A stretch of 64,000 bases of DNA from assembly GCF_030159095.1 (NCBI RefSeq), contig NZ_BRXS01000005.1:593050-657049 (forward strand), in the 5' to 3' direction. A program made the translations under genes and the position numbers. A model generated the notes under the pieces. The model made no database searches. It was not told where the DNA came from and saw only the letters and a list, made by a program, of their open reading frames with translations. Origin of the DNA: Roseisolibacter agri (GTDB lineage Bacteria; Gemmatimonadota; Gemmatimonadetes; Gemmatimonadales; Gemmatimonadaceae). Shown here piece by piece: positions 34,953 to 43,814 of the stretch. Position 1 is the first letter of the stretch. Each line of letters opens with the position of its first letter.

Positions 34953-36461
34953 ATGCAGTTTCGTGCGCACGCCCGCCGGGCGGTGCGAGCCGGCGGTGCT
35001 CCCGCGCTGGTGCTCGCGACCGTGCTGTCGGCGGCGGCGTCCCCCGCACATGCGCAGGGGTTCGGCCTGAACGAGATCGGCAGCTGCGCGATCGCGCGCG
35101 GCTTCGCCGTCACCGGCGCGCCCTGCGAGGACGCCTCGGTGCTGTACTGGAACCCCGGCGCCACGGCCAGCGTCCCGCGCGGGCTCTCGCTCTACGGCGG
35201 CGTGACCGCCATCCAGGTGAAGGGCAGCTTCACGCACGACGTCACCGCGCGTCGCGAGGAGGGCGACGTCCCGGTCGAGTTCCCGCCGTTCCTCGGCGCC
35301 ACGTGGAAGGGCAGCGGCCCGACGAGCAGCCGGCTCGCGCTCGGCGTCGCGGCGTACGTGCCCTACGGCCTCACGTCGCAGTGGGCGGACGACTTCAGCG
35401 GGCGCTTCGCGGCGCAGAAGGCGTCGCTGCAGACGATCTACGTGCAGCCGACGATCGGCTTTGACCTCGTGCCCGGCCGCTTCTCCATCGGCGCCGGCCC
35501 GGTGATCGGCCACTCGTCGATCGAGATCCGCCAGGCGATCGACTTCTCGCAGCAGCTGGCGCCCGCGCCCGCGCCGGCCGGCACGCGCTTCGGCCAGCTC
35601 GGCTTCGCGCCCGGCACCGAGTTCGCGACCGCGCAGATCAAGGGCGGCAGCAAGCTCGCCTACGGCGCGCACGTCGGCGCGCAGCTCAAGCTCACGCCGA
35701 GCCTGAGCCTCGGCGCGCGCTACCTGACGAGCGTGAAGTTCGAGTACGACGACGCCGACGCGACGTTCACGCCGTCGGCGACCGCGTCGTCCTACGTGCT
35801 GCCGGGCGGCAACGCGCTCGGCGCGCCGGCCGGCACGACGCTCGCGCAGCTCACCGCGCCGCAGTTCCAGGCCGGCGGCACGCTCGCGCCCGGGCAGACG
35901 GCGAGCACGGAGATCGAGCACCCGGCGCAGTTCCAGGTCGGCATCGGCTTCACCGGAATTCCGGGCACGACGCTCTCCGCCGACTACGGCCGCACGTTCT
36001 GGAGCTCGTTCGACGTGCTGCCCGTGACCTTCCCGGCCACCGCGTCGGGCGCCGCGTCGCCGCTCACGCGCACGCTGATCGAGGAGTACGAGGACATCAG
36101 CTCGTACCGCGTGGGCCTCGAGCACCGCTTCGGCAGCGCCGGCGTGACCGGCGGGATGCTGAACGGCGTCGCCGGCCGCCTGGGCTTCAGCTATGCCGAG
36201 TCGCCGGCGCCCGACCAGACGGTGACGCCGCTGCTCCCCGACATGAACCGCTACAACTTCTCGGGCGGTCTCGGCATCCCGCTCGGCGGCAGCCTCACGC
36301 TCGACGCGGCCTACCTGCGCGTCGAGACCGAGGGCCGCCGCGGCCGCACCGACGAGCGTCCCGAGAGCCTCACGCCGTCGCAGACGGTCCAGACGCTGAA
36401 CAGCGGCTGGTACGCGCTCAACGCGAACATCTTCTCCGTCAGCCTCAAGGCGCGCTTCTGA
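34953..36461 (+). CDS. FadL/OmpP1-type outer-membrane lipid transporter
   Basis: A 502-residue outer-membrane beta-barrel for hydrophobic substrates. The signal peptide ends SPAHAQ (35). The mature start GFGLNEIGSCAIARGFAVTGAPCEDASVLYWNPGA matches the FadL hatch region, where ligands move from the pocket to a lateral opening. The C-terminus ends in Phe (SVSLKARF). Its stop overlaps the ATG of an SGNH-hydrolase lipoprotein (TGATG), so the pair is translationally coupled. This suggests that the lipase releases fatty acids that the barrel imports. Confidence 0.92.
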   Translation: MQFRAHARRAVRAGGAPALVLATVLSAAASPAHAQGFGLNEIGSCAIARGFAVTGAPCEDASVLYWNPGATASVPRGLSLYGGVTAIQVKGSFTHDVTARREEGDVPVEFPPFLGATWKGSGPTSSRLALGVAAYVPYGLTSQWADDFSGRFAAQKASLQTIYVQPTIGFDLVPGRFSIGAGPVIGHSSIEIRQAIDFSQQLAPAPAPAGTRFGQLGFAPGTEFATAQIKGGSKLAYGAHVGAQLKLTPSLSLGARYLTSVKFEYDDADATFTPSATASSYVLPGGNALGAPAGTTLAQLTAPQFQAGGTLAPGQTASTEIEHPAQFQVGIGFTGIPGTTLSADYGRTFWSSFDVLPVTFPATASGAASPLTRTLIEEYEDISSYRVGLEHRFGSAGVTGGMLNGVAGRLGFSYAESPAPDQTVTPLLPDMNRYNFSGGLGIPLGGSLTLDAAYLRVETEGRRGRTDERPESLTPSQTVQTLNSGWYALNANIFSVSLKARF

Positions 36462-37723
36462 TGCGGACTTCCACCTTCTCCCGCGCGCTGCCCGTCGCGG
36501 CCGTCGTTCTGGCCGGCGCCTGCGCCAAGGATCCCGAGCTGCTGCTCGCGCCCGCGCCGCCGGCGACGGCCAACGCGGCGTTCATGAGCCGCTACGTCGC
36601 GATCGGCAACAGCATCACCGCCGGCTACCAGTCGGGCGGCATCAACGACTCGACGCAGCGCCGCGCCTACCCGGCGCTGATCGCGCGCGCGCTGGGCACC
36701 AGCTACTCCGCGCCGTTCCTCACGGGGCCCGGCTGCGCGCCGCTGCCCGACGCGATCACCGCGTTCCAGGCGGCCGCCGGCACGTTCACGCGCCCGAGCA
36801 CCGTCTGCGCGCGCACCTCGACGACGACCTTCCTCAACAACGTCGCGGTGCCGGGCGCCAACTCGGCGAACGTCACCAACGCGCCCGGCTCCAGCGGCAA
36901 CCCGCTCACGACGCTGATCCTCGGCGGGCGCACGCAGGTCGAGCTGGCGGCGGCCGAGGACCCGACGTTCGTCAGCGTCTGGATCGGCAACAACGACGTG
37001 CTGGGCTCCGCGCTCGGCGGCGACACGACGAACGCCACGCCGGTGGCCACCTTCACGGCCAACTACGACCGCATCCTCGCCGGGCTCGCGAACACGCCGG
37101 CGGTGCAGGAGAAGCACGGGCTGCTGATCGGCGTCGTGAACGTGACCAACGTGCCGTCGGTGTTCACGGCGCAGGCGATCGTCAACAACATCGGCGGCTT
37201 CCGCACCGCGTTCGAGCAGGGCTTCCTGCGCAACGGGCGCACGCTGCAGATCCTGCCGAACTGCACGGCCACGACGACGGCCGGCGTGTCGGTGGGCTAC
37301 CTACTGACGGTGGCCGCCGCGGCCCAGGCGCTGCCGGCCAACCAGGCGATCCCGTTCGCCTGCGCGCCCATCACCATCCCGGGCGCGGGCACGATCGGCA
37401 CGAGCGGCATCCTCGACGCCGCCGAGACGGCGGCGCTGAGCACGCGCGTGGCCGCGTACAACGCGTACATCGCGCAGCGCGCGGCGGCGCTCGGCTGGGC
37501 GTACTACGACCCGAACACGACGCTCGCGCGCCTGAAGCAGAACCCGGCGGTGATCTCGCCGATCCCGAACCTCACGTCGACCGCGGCGCCGTACGGCACC
37601 GCGCTCTCGTTCGACGGCATCCACCCGTCGGCGTCGGCGCACGTGGAGATCGCGAACGACATCATCCGCGCGATCAACGCGAAGTACGGGTCGAGCATCC
37701 CGCTGGCGACGGCGCTGCCCTGA
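36461..37723 (+). CDS. SGNH/GDSL-hydrolase lipoprotein (lipase/esterase-like)
   Basis: A 420-residue lipoprotein (lipobox LAGAC, acylated C21) with an SGNH hydrolase domain. The catalytic serine is S51 in AIGNSITAGY (GDS variant). The oxyanion Asn/Asp block is IGNND (175-179) and the catalytic pair D385-H388 is in FDGIHPS. A long insertion between blocks III and V makes it larger than minimal GDSL esterases. It is coupled to the upstream FadL-type porin, so it probably hydrolyses lipid esters at the cell surface. It is followed by a 24-bp hairpin. Confidence 0.9.
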   Translation: MRTSTFSRALPVAAVVLAGACAKDPELLLAPAPPATANAAFMSRYVAIGNSITAGYQSGGINDSTQRRAYPALIARALGTSYSAPFLTGPGCAPLPDAITAFQAAAGTFTRPSTVCARTSTTTFLNNVAVPGANSANVTNAPGSSGNPLTTLILGGRTQVELAAAEDPTFVSVWIGNNDVLGSALGGDTTNATPVATFTANYDRILAGLANTPAVQEKHGLLIGVVNVTNVPSVFTAQAIVNNIGGFRTAFEQGFLRNGRTLQILPNCTATTTAGVSVGYLLTVAAAAQALPANQAIPFACAPITIPGAGTIGTSGILDAAETAALSTRVAAYNAYIAQRAAALGWAYYDPNTTLARLKQNPAVISPIPNLTSTAAPYGTALSFDGIHPSASAHVEIANDIIRAINAKYGSSIPLATALP

Positions 37724-37734
37724 GCGGGGTGGCG

Positions 37735-37790
37735 CGGACGAACGAGACGGGCCCCGGCGCATCTGTGCCGGGGCCCGTCTCGTTCGTCCG
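37735..37790. terminator. 24-bp perfect hairpin after the FadL-lipase operon
   Basis: Arms 37735-37758 and 37767-37790 are perfectly complementary with an 8-base loop. The stem begins 12 bases after the SGNH gene stop. Like the palindrome at 5897 it contains ACGAACG and a GGGCC block and lacks a T-tract. Confidence 0.8.
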
Positions 37791-37928
37791 CCGTCGTCGG
37801 CGTCGCGGCGCGCTCGGAGCGTCGCGGCCCTCATCCGCCCGACGTTCTGGCAGTAGCGCCGCGTCGGCGCCGGCATGCGCGGCGGGCGGTCGCGTCCTGC
37901 CTCGCCGCGCGGCTCGCCCATCGCGCTA

Positions 37929-39125
37929 CTACCCGAGTGCGCTCGCTTCCACGGAGAGGTCTGCCACTCCCGACCACGTGCGCATCTCGTCGACCCGCAG
38001 GCCAGCCACGGGCAGCACGGAGAGCCGGTGCTTGGCCAGCTGCGGGTCGTGGAGGACGAACTTGTAGGCATACTGGCCGCGCGCCAGATGCGCGACGTGA
38101 TCGAAGCGGACCGTGAGCGTCTGGCCAGCGCGCAGCGGACCCAGTCGCAGCTCCTCGGTCGTGAAGTTGCCGTCGTAGACGCACAGCGAGTCGGTGGCGC
38201 GATGCACGATGAAGCTGAAGATCGCGTCCGGGATGTCGACGTCCGCACGGACCACGACCTCCAGGCGCAGTGGCGTGTGCGGCGCCACGGCCTCCACCGT
38301 GCGTCCCTGCCGATCGGTCAGGCGCACGTCGAGGACCGCTGCGCCGTCACCCATCGTCTCGTCTCCGCTGCCGGCCAGCCCGAGGTAACGCGCGATCGCC
38401 TCGCCCACCTCGCCCAGGTAGCGCGGTGACGACTTGAGGACCAGCGCGCGGTCGCACAGGTCGCCGATCGCCTGCATGTTGTGCGACACGAAGACGATGG
38501 CCACGCCGTCACGCTTGAACGCCTTCATGCGCTGGACGCACTTCTCCTGGAACGCCATGTCGCCCACCGACAGCACCTCGTCGATGACCAGCACATCGGG
38601 ATCCAGGTGCACGGCGATGGCGAAGCCGAGGCGCGCGTTCATGCCCGAGGAGTAGCGCTTCACCGGCGTGTCGATGAACGTCTCGATCCCCGAGAAGTCG
38701 ATGATGCTGTCCAGGCGGCGATCGACCTCTCGCCGGGACATGCCCATGACGGCGCCCTGGAGGTAGACGTTCTCGCGGCCGGTCAGGTCCTGGTGGAAGC
38801 CGGCTGACACCTCGATGAGCGACGCCAGCCGGCCGCGCATCCGGATCTCGCCGCGCGTCGGGCGGAGGATGCCCGTCAGCAGCTTGAGCATCGTCGACTT
38901 GCCCGCGCCGTTCGGACCGATGATACCGAGCGCCTCCCCGAACTCGACGCCGAACTGGACCTCGCGCACCGCCCAGAAGTCGTCGTCGCGCAGCGTCGCC
39001 GCGCTCCGCGCGCCCGGGCGCGACCGACGCAACAGGGATGGGATGAGATCGCGGAGACTGTCCTGGCGCTCGCCGCGATGGAAACGCTTCCACAGGTCGG
39101 TGACCTGGACTGCTGCACCGCTCAT
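37929..39125 (-). CDS. wzt: Polysaccharide ABC exporter ATPase with Wzt C-terminal domain
   Basis: A 398-residue ATPase of the O-antigen/teichoic-acid (ABC-2, Wzt) type. Walker A is GPNGAGKST (70-78), the signature YSSGMNARL (158-166) and Walker B VLVIDE (178-183, catalytic E183). The final about 140 residues form a beta-rich Wzt_C-like domain (VLDVRLTDRQGRTVEAVAPHTPL onward), which in O9a/O8-type systems binds the capped glycan to be exported. It starts 10 bases after the permease stop. Confidence 0.93.
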   Translation of the reverse strand: MSGAAVQVTDLWKRFHRGERQDSLRDLIPSLLRRSRPGARSAATLRDDDFWAVREVQFGVEFGEALGIIGPNGAGKSTMLKLLTGILRPTRGEIRMRGRLASLIEVSAGFHQDLTGRENVYLQGAVMGMSRREVDRRLDSIIDFSGIETFIDTPVKRYSSGMNARLGFAIAVHLDPDVLVIDEVLSVGDMAFQEKCVQRMKAFKRDGVAIVFVSHNMQAIGDLCDRALVLKSSPRYLGEVGEAIARYLGLAGSGDETMGDGAAVLDVRLTDRQGRTVEAVAPHTPLRLEVVVRADVDIPDAIFSFIVHRATDSLCVYDGNFTTEELRLGPLRAGQTLTVRFDHVAHLARGQYAYKFVLHDPQLAKHRLSVLPVAGLRVDEMRTWSGVADLSVEASALG

Positions 39126-39135
39126 CAGATGCCCC

Positions 39136-40158
39136 TCAGACGTATTCAGCGAACAGGAACTGCGTGCGCTGGAAGAGCACGAGCGCGAAGAGGAGGCCGC
39201 CGATGCTCCAGGCCGCGCTGTAGGCGAGGAACCACGGCTCCCACGCCACCACCGGCCCGGCCTTCGCGAGCACTGTCAACGGCTCCAGCAGGTTGTGGCC
39301 CTCCATGATGGACAGGCGGAGTCCCTCGAAGAGCGGGGACAGCGGGTTCATCATGAGCGGGCGGACGCCCCGCGCGCCGAAGGCCGTGGCGTCGAAGAGG
39401 ACCGGCGTGAAGAAGACGCCGAACGTGAGCATCACCTGCGTGATGTACTTCACGTCGCGGAAGAACAGGTTGGCGCACGCCAGGAAGACGCCGACGCCCG
39501 CCGTCAGGCACACGAGCAGCACCAGCAGGAGCGGCGCCCACAGCAGCGCAGGCGTCAGCTGCGCGCCGAGGAACGGCAGGAGCAGCACGAGCGCGAGGCA
39601 GCCGATCGCGAGGTCGAACAGCTGCGCGAGCACCGAGCCGAGCGGCAGTACCGCGCGCGGGAAGTAGACCTTGGTGACCAGCGTCAGGTTGCCCGTGATG
39701 CTCTGCACCGCAAAGCCGATCGCGCCGGCGAAGAAGGCCCACGGAAACGCCTTGAGCGCGAGCGACCCGACCTCGGACCGATCCAGCTGCACGCCGGCCA
39801 TCGACGCCACCGCGAGGCGGAGGAGCGTACCGGCACCGATCACCAGCAGCGGCGTCAGGATGGCCCACGCGAAGCCCATCGCGGCCTGCTTGTAGCGCAC
39901 GCGCACGTCCCGCTGGGCCAGCTGGAGGAGCAGGTCGCGATGCTCGTGGATCTCGCGCACCGCCACGCTGACGGTGGTCGCGCCCTCGGGCGTGATCACG
40001 CGCTCGCTGAGCGGCGCCCGCCGGGGCCCTCCGGTCTGGGCGGGCGCGCCACGGTTCGTCGCGGCGCCCGCGGGCACCTCCGGGGAAGGGAGCCCAACCG
40101 CGAGCGCACCTGCCCCGTCAATGTGCTCGAAGTTGCCACTAACGCGTCGTTGATTCAT
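39136..40158 (-). CDS. wzm: Polysaccharide ABC exporter permease
   Basis: A 340-residue ABC-2 permease of the Wzm/TagG type. An about 65-residue low-complexity cytoplasmic N-terminus precedes the conserved amphipathic start (REIHEHRDLLLQLAQRDVRVRYKQAAMGFAWAI). About six membrane helices follow, with FFRDVKYITQVMLTFGVFFTPVLF and NPLSPLFEGLR typical of the family. With the downstream Wzt-type ATPase it forms a complete exporter for an undecaprenyl-linked surface glycan. Confidence 0.92.
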   Translation of the reverse strand: MNQRRVSGNFEHIDGAGALAVGLPSPEVPAGAATNRGAPAQTGGPRRAPLSERVITPEGATTVSVAVREIHEHRDLLLQLAQRDVRVRYKQAAMGFAWAILTPLLVIGAGTLLRLAVASMAGVQLDRSEVGSLALKAFPWAFFAGAIGFAVQSITGNLTLVTKVYFPRAVLPLGSVLAQLFDLAIGCLALVLLLPFLGAQLTPALLWAPLLLVLLVCLTAGVGVFLACANLFFRDVKYITQVMLTFGVFFTPVLFDATAFGARGVRPLMMNPLSPLFEGLRLSIMEGHNLLEPLTVLAKAGPVVAWEPWFLAYSAAWSIGGLLFALVLFQRTQFLFAEYV

Positions 40159-40321
40159 CGGAGAAACGGCTCATCGGACGCGCACCGGAACGCTCGACGG
40201 TGCGAGGCATCGCGGCAGGCGATGGTTGGAGAGAAGGGTCGGCCGTCGGCGCGGCACGGGCACCACATCGCCACGGGACCGCCGGCGGTGCGGGCACAGC
40301 GTCGGACGCGAGCGGCAGCGA

Positions 40322-41131
40322 CTACGCGGAGAGATCCAGCACCGTGTAGTCGTCGGCCTGGGAGCGCCGGAACGGCCGCGTGCCGAGCGCGTCGAGGACC
40401 GCGGCCTCGCAGCCGGGTCGAAGGCGATCGTGCAGCTCGACCGCGATGACGCGCACGTGCCCGAGCCAGTCGCTGGCGGCGGGCGTGAACACCTCACACT
40501 CGGCCCCCTCGATGTCGACCTTCAGCAGGTCGATCCGGGGCCACTGCGTGCGCGCGAGCACGTCGGTCACTCCCAGCGCCGGCACGCGCGTCGTCCGCGT
40601 GGTCGGCAGCGACGGCGTGGCGTCCTCGGGGGCGCGGACCTGGAACGCCCACTTGTCCGCGTCGGAGTCCACCAGCTCGAGCTCCGTGCGGTGGCTCCAC
40701 AACGCCGCCTGGATGGGCGTCACGTTCGGATAGTGGCGGGTGTTGCGACGGAGCAGCTCGAAGTTCGACTCCTCGATCTCGAGCGCGACGATCTGCGCCG
40801 TCGGGTACTTCGCGAGCAGATAGATGCTGGCGAGTCCGATGTTCGCGCCTGCGTCGACGATATACGTCGGCGCCGGCGACAGCGGGAAGTCCAGCGCCCC
40901 GTGCAGGAACACCTGCTCGAACACCGCGACGTCGGAGGTGCCGGGACGAAGCAGCAGCGGATGCGCGAGCCCGGGCACGGTCACCGACATTGGCGGCGAC
41001 CCTGGAGGCGCGTTGGCGACGGCCGCCATCCGTCGCCACACGCGCGTGCCCGCCACGTGGCCGAAGTGTGCCCGGTACCAGTACGTCTCGTGCAGGAACT
41101 GCGGTTTGAGAGCGCTAACGGAGAAGGGCAT
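40322..41131 (-). CDS. FkbM-family methyltransferase
   Basis: A 269-residue SAM-dependent methyltransferase. The SAM motif I is YIVDAGANIGLASIYL (about 90-105), followed by IVALEIEESNFELLRRN. The FkbM-type LLKVDIEGAECEVF carries the conserved D-x-E-G-x-E. Members methylate sugars in polysaccharides and natural products. Upstream of wzm-wzt on the same strand (163-base gap), it may modify or cap the exported glycan, which would match the presence of a Wzt C-terminal domain; that link is inference. Confidence 0.88.
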   Translation of the reverse strand: MPFSVSALKPQFLHETYWYRAHFGHVAGTRVWRRMAAVANAPPGSPPMSVTVPGLAHPLLLRPGTSDVAVFEQVFLHGALDFPLSPAPTYIVDAGANIGLASIYLLAKYPTAQIVALEIEESNFELLRRNTRHYPNVTPIQAALWSHRTELELVDSDADKWAFQVRAPEDATPSLPTTRTTRVPALGVTDVLARTQWPRIDLLKVDIEGAECEVFTPAASDWLGHVRVIAVELHDRLRPGCEAAVLDALGTRPFRRSQADDYTVLDLSA

Positions 41132-41374
41132 GTCCGATTAGGCGATGGAGGCGTGGCGACGCGGCAAGCGGTCGCCAATCGCGCGACGACGGTCGGCGCG
41201 ATCCGCGGTATCGAGCGACGGCGCCGCCTCAAGGTATCGGATCGCCGAGGCGGCCGCACGGGCGCACCGGAATCGTCGGCACGCCGGCTGGCGCCGGCGC
41301 GGCGGCGCCGCGGACGTGACCCCTGGGTCCGGGACGAGCGCCGGTCGTCGACGTCACGCCCGCTCCGGAGGGCA

Positions 41375-42355
41375 TCAGGCGGCCGGCGCCCGACGGCGGT
41401 AGGCGGCCACGAGGCGCCGCCGCAGTGGCGCGGGCATCCAGGCCAGCATCAGGATCGCCGCGTTCTTCGGGCTCGGACTGGCCAGGAGCGCGCGCCGCAG
41501 CAGGGGGCGCGCGTCCGCGGTCGCTCCCGATTCGAGCAGCAGGACGCCGGCCTCCCGCAGTCGCCCCGGAAGCGCGCGCTGGAACACGCCGAGCACGTGG
41601 GGGGGATACGCCTCCTGCTTCGCGTCCATCACGTCGTGCAGCTGGATCATGCCGCGCAGCATGCGCAGGTAGCTGCGCGACAGGCTGGTCGCTCGCACGC
41701 GGTAACGCATGAGGGGCTCCTCCACCACGGCGAGTGGCGCCCGGTTCACGAGCCGGAGGAAGCACTCCACGTCCTCGACGATGCGGAACGACTCGTCGAA
41801 CAGGCCGGCGTCGACGAGTAGCTGGCGACGCGCGAGGATCGTCGACGGGATCAGGAAGTGCCCCGCGGCGTGGATCTGCTCCCGGATGTCCGGGAAGTAG
41901 CGAACGCCCGCCTCGCGCACCTGACCTCCCAGGACGCGATAGGTCTCGCCCATCGTCGTCAACACGGACGGCACTTCCGGCGACCCATCCTCGAAGAACT
42001 GCGCGTGGTCGGTGGCGACGATCCCGACGTCGGGGTGTGCGGTCACCGCGCGCCACTGGTGCGCGAGCTTCGTCGGCGCCCACAGGTCGTCGCTGTCCAG
42101 CAGGGCGATCCACGGCTGCGACGCCGCCCGGATGCCGGCGTTGCGCGCCGCCGAGAGTCCCCGGTTCGTCTGCTGCACCACCCGCGCTCCCAGCTGCCGC
42201 GCGAGCGCCGCCGTGTCGTCGGTGGAGCCGTCGTCCACGACGACGATCTCGCTCGGCGGGCAGGTCTGGGCGGCCACGCTGGCGAGCGTCTCGGCGAGCG
42301 TCTCGGCCGCGTTGTACGCTGGGATGACGACGGAGATCGGTAAGGGATCGGCCAT
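41375..42355 (-). CDS. Family 2 glycosyltransferase
   Basis: A 326-residue GT-A glycosyltransferase: PISVVIPAYNAAETLAETLASV at the N-terminus, VVDDGSTDDT, the D-x-D equivalent in ALLDSDDLW (about 70-78) and a later VEDVECFLRLVNRA probably supplying the catalytic base. There are no membrane helices. It is 48 bases downstream of the acyl-CoA dehydrogenase gene and upstream of fkbM, and is likely part of the surface-glycan set. The 243 bases between it and fkbM hold no coding sequence that I can support. Confidence 0.9.
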   Translation of the reverse strand: MADPLPISVVIPAYNAAETLAETLASVAAQTCPPSEIVVVDDGSTDDTAALARQLGARVVQQTNRGLSAARNAGIRAASQPWIALLDSDDLWAPTKLAHQWRAVTAHPDVGIVATDHAQFFEDGSPEVPSVLTTMGETYRVLGGQVREAGVRYFPDIREQIHAAGHFLIPSTILARRQLLVDAGLFDESFRIVEDVECFLRLVNRAPLAVVEEPLMRYRVRATSLSRSYLRMLRGMIQLHDVMDAKQEAYPPHVLGVFQRALPGRLREAGVLLLESGATADARPLLRRALLASPSPKNAAILMLAWMPAPLRRRLVAAYRRRAPAA

Positions 42356-42403
42356 CGGTGCGGGCGGGAGGGTAGGAGGGGATGCGCGGCTCGCAGGGGT
42401 CGC

Positions 42404-43570
42404 TCAGCGCAGCACGGCCTTGGCGATCGTCTGCAGCTGCATGTTCGACGTCCCCTCGTAGATCGTGCCGATCTTCGCGTCGCGGTAGAACTTCTCGACC
42501 GGGTACTCCTTCGTGTAGCCGTACCCGCCGAACAGCTCCACGCACAGCGACGTCACGCGCTCCGCCACCTGCGACGAGTAGAGCTTCGCCATCGCGCCCT
42601 CCCGCGCGATGTCCTGGCCCGCGTCCTTGAGGCGCGCCGCGTTGTAGACCATCAGCCGCGCGGCCTCCAGCTCCGTGGCCGCCTGCGCGACCTGGAACTG
42701 GATCCCCTGGAACTCCGCCAGCGGCTTCCCGAACTGCTTGCGCTCCTTCAGGTAGGCCGTGGCCGCGGCCAGGGCGCCGCCGGCGACGCCGATCATCTGC
42801 GCGCCGATGCCGATGCGGCCGACGTTCAGCGTGTCGATCGCGATCTTGTACCCCTTGCCGATCTCGCCCAGCACGTCCGCGTCGGGCACGAAGGCGTTAT
42901 CGAAGTGCAGCGCGGTGGTGCTGCTGGCGCGGATCCCGAGCTTGTCCTCCTTGCGGCCGATGCTGAAGCCCTCGGTCCCCTTCTCGACGACGAACGCCGT
43001 GATCCCCTTGTAGCCCAGCGCCGGATCGGTGGTCGCGAAGACGACGAACAGCTCCGCCTCGGCGCCGTTCGTGATCCAGGCCTTGGCGCCCGAGAGGCGC
43101 CAGCCGCCGTCGACCTTCGTGGCGCGCGTCGCGAGCGCGAAGGCGTCGGAGCCCGAGCCCGGCTCGGAGAGCGCGTAGGCGCCCACCGTGTTGGCGGTCA
43201 GGCGCGAGAGCCAGCGCTGCCGCTGCTCCTCGGTGCCGTAGGTCGCCAGCGGGTACTCGACGAGCGTGTTCTGCACGTCCACCTGGATGGCCGCGGACGC
43301 GTCCACCTTGCTCAGCTCCTCGACCGCGAGGACGATCATCATCGCCGTGCCCCCGGCGCCGCCCACCGCCTCGGGCAGCTCGATCCCCATCAGCCCCATC
43401 TGGAAGAACTGCCTCGTGAGGGCGGGGTCGACCTTGCCGGCCTCCTCCATGGCGTGGACGCGCGGGCGGACCTCCCCCTCGGCCAGGGCGGTCACGGCGT
43501 CGCGGAACATGACCTCTTCCTCCGAGAGGAGGGTCAGGGGCGGGCGGGCGGTGGCGAGGTCGCTGGACAT
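42404..43570 (-). CDS. Acyl-CoA dehydrogenase
   Basis: A 388-residue FAD enzyme oxidising acyl-CoA to enoyl-CoA. Family blocks are clear: YALSEPGSGSDAFAL (FAD/substrate motif), GAKAWITNGAEA, the FGKPLAEFQGIQF segment, QLFGGYGYTKEYP-like sequence (written ELFGGYGYTKEYP here) and the catalytic glutamate E372 in IGTIYEGTSNMQLQTIAK. It fits the short/branched-chain ACAD group. The ATG at 43570 gives a standard length. It is a metabolic gene placed between surface-glycan genes and shows no obvious functional link to them. Confidence 0.95.
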   Translation of the reverse strand: MSSDLATARPPLTLLSEEEVMFRDAVTALAEGEVRPRVHAMEEAGKVDPALTRQFFQMGLMGIELPEAVGGAGGTAMMIVLAVEELSKVDASAAIQVDVQNTLVEYPLATYGTEEQRQRWLSRLTANTVGAYALSEPGSGSDAFALATRATKVDGGWRLSGAKAWITNGAEAELFVVFATTDPALGYKGITAFVVEKGTEGFSIGRKEDKLGIRASSTTALHFDNAFVPDADVLGEIGKGYKIAIDTLNVGRIGIGAQMIGVAGGALAAATAYLKERKQFGKPLAEFQGIQFQVAQAATELEAARLMVYNAARLKDAGQDIAREGAMAKLYSSQVAERVTSLCVELFGGYGYTKEYPVEKFYRDAKIGTIYEGTSNMQLQTIAKAVLR

Positions 43571-43814
43571 GCGCGGGGCGGAAGACGGCGGACGGCGCCC
43601 GGATGGGCGCACGGATGGGTCGGACGGGATCGAACGCGGCGGCGCCGGTGCCGATGCGGCATGCGGGACCGGAACGCGTTCGGGAAAATGGCCGATCCGG
43701 CCGGTGTGGGGTAGCATTATAGATGGTCGCGCGTGCGCTCCCGGTTACCCCGGTGCCACGCGCCCTGTCTGCACGTCGTCGACGGCAATCCCGCCGCCCC
43801 CTCTCGCAGTCCCG
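43571..43814. other. Divergent intergenic region
   Basis: 244 bases between the acyl-CoA dehydrogenase gene and the metalloprotease lipoprotein gene. The only AT-rich patch is GTAGCATTATAGATGG (43711-43726), containing a -10-like TATAGA on the plus strand. No matching -35 box is visible, so no promoter is called. Confidence 0.35.
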
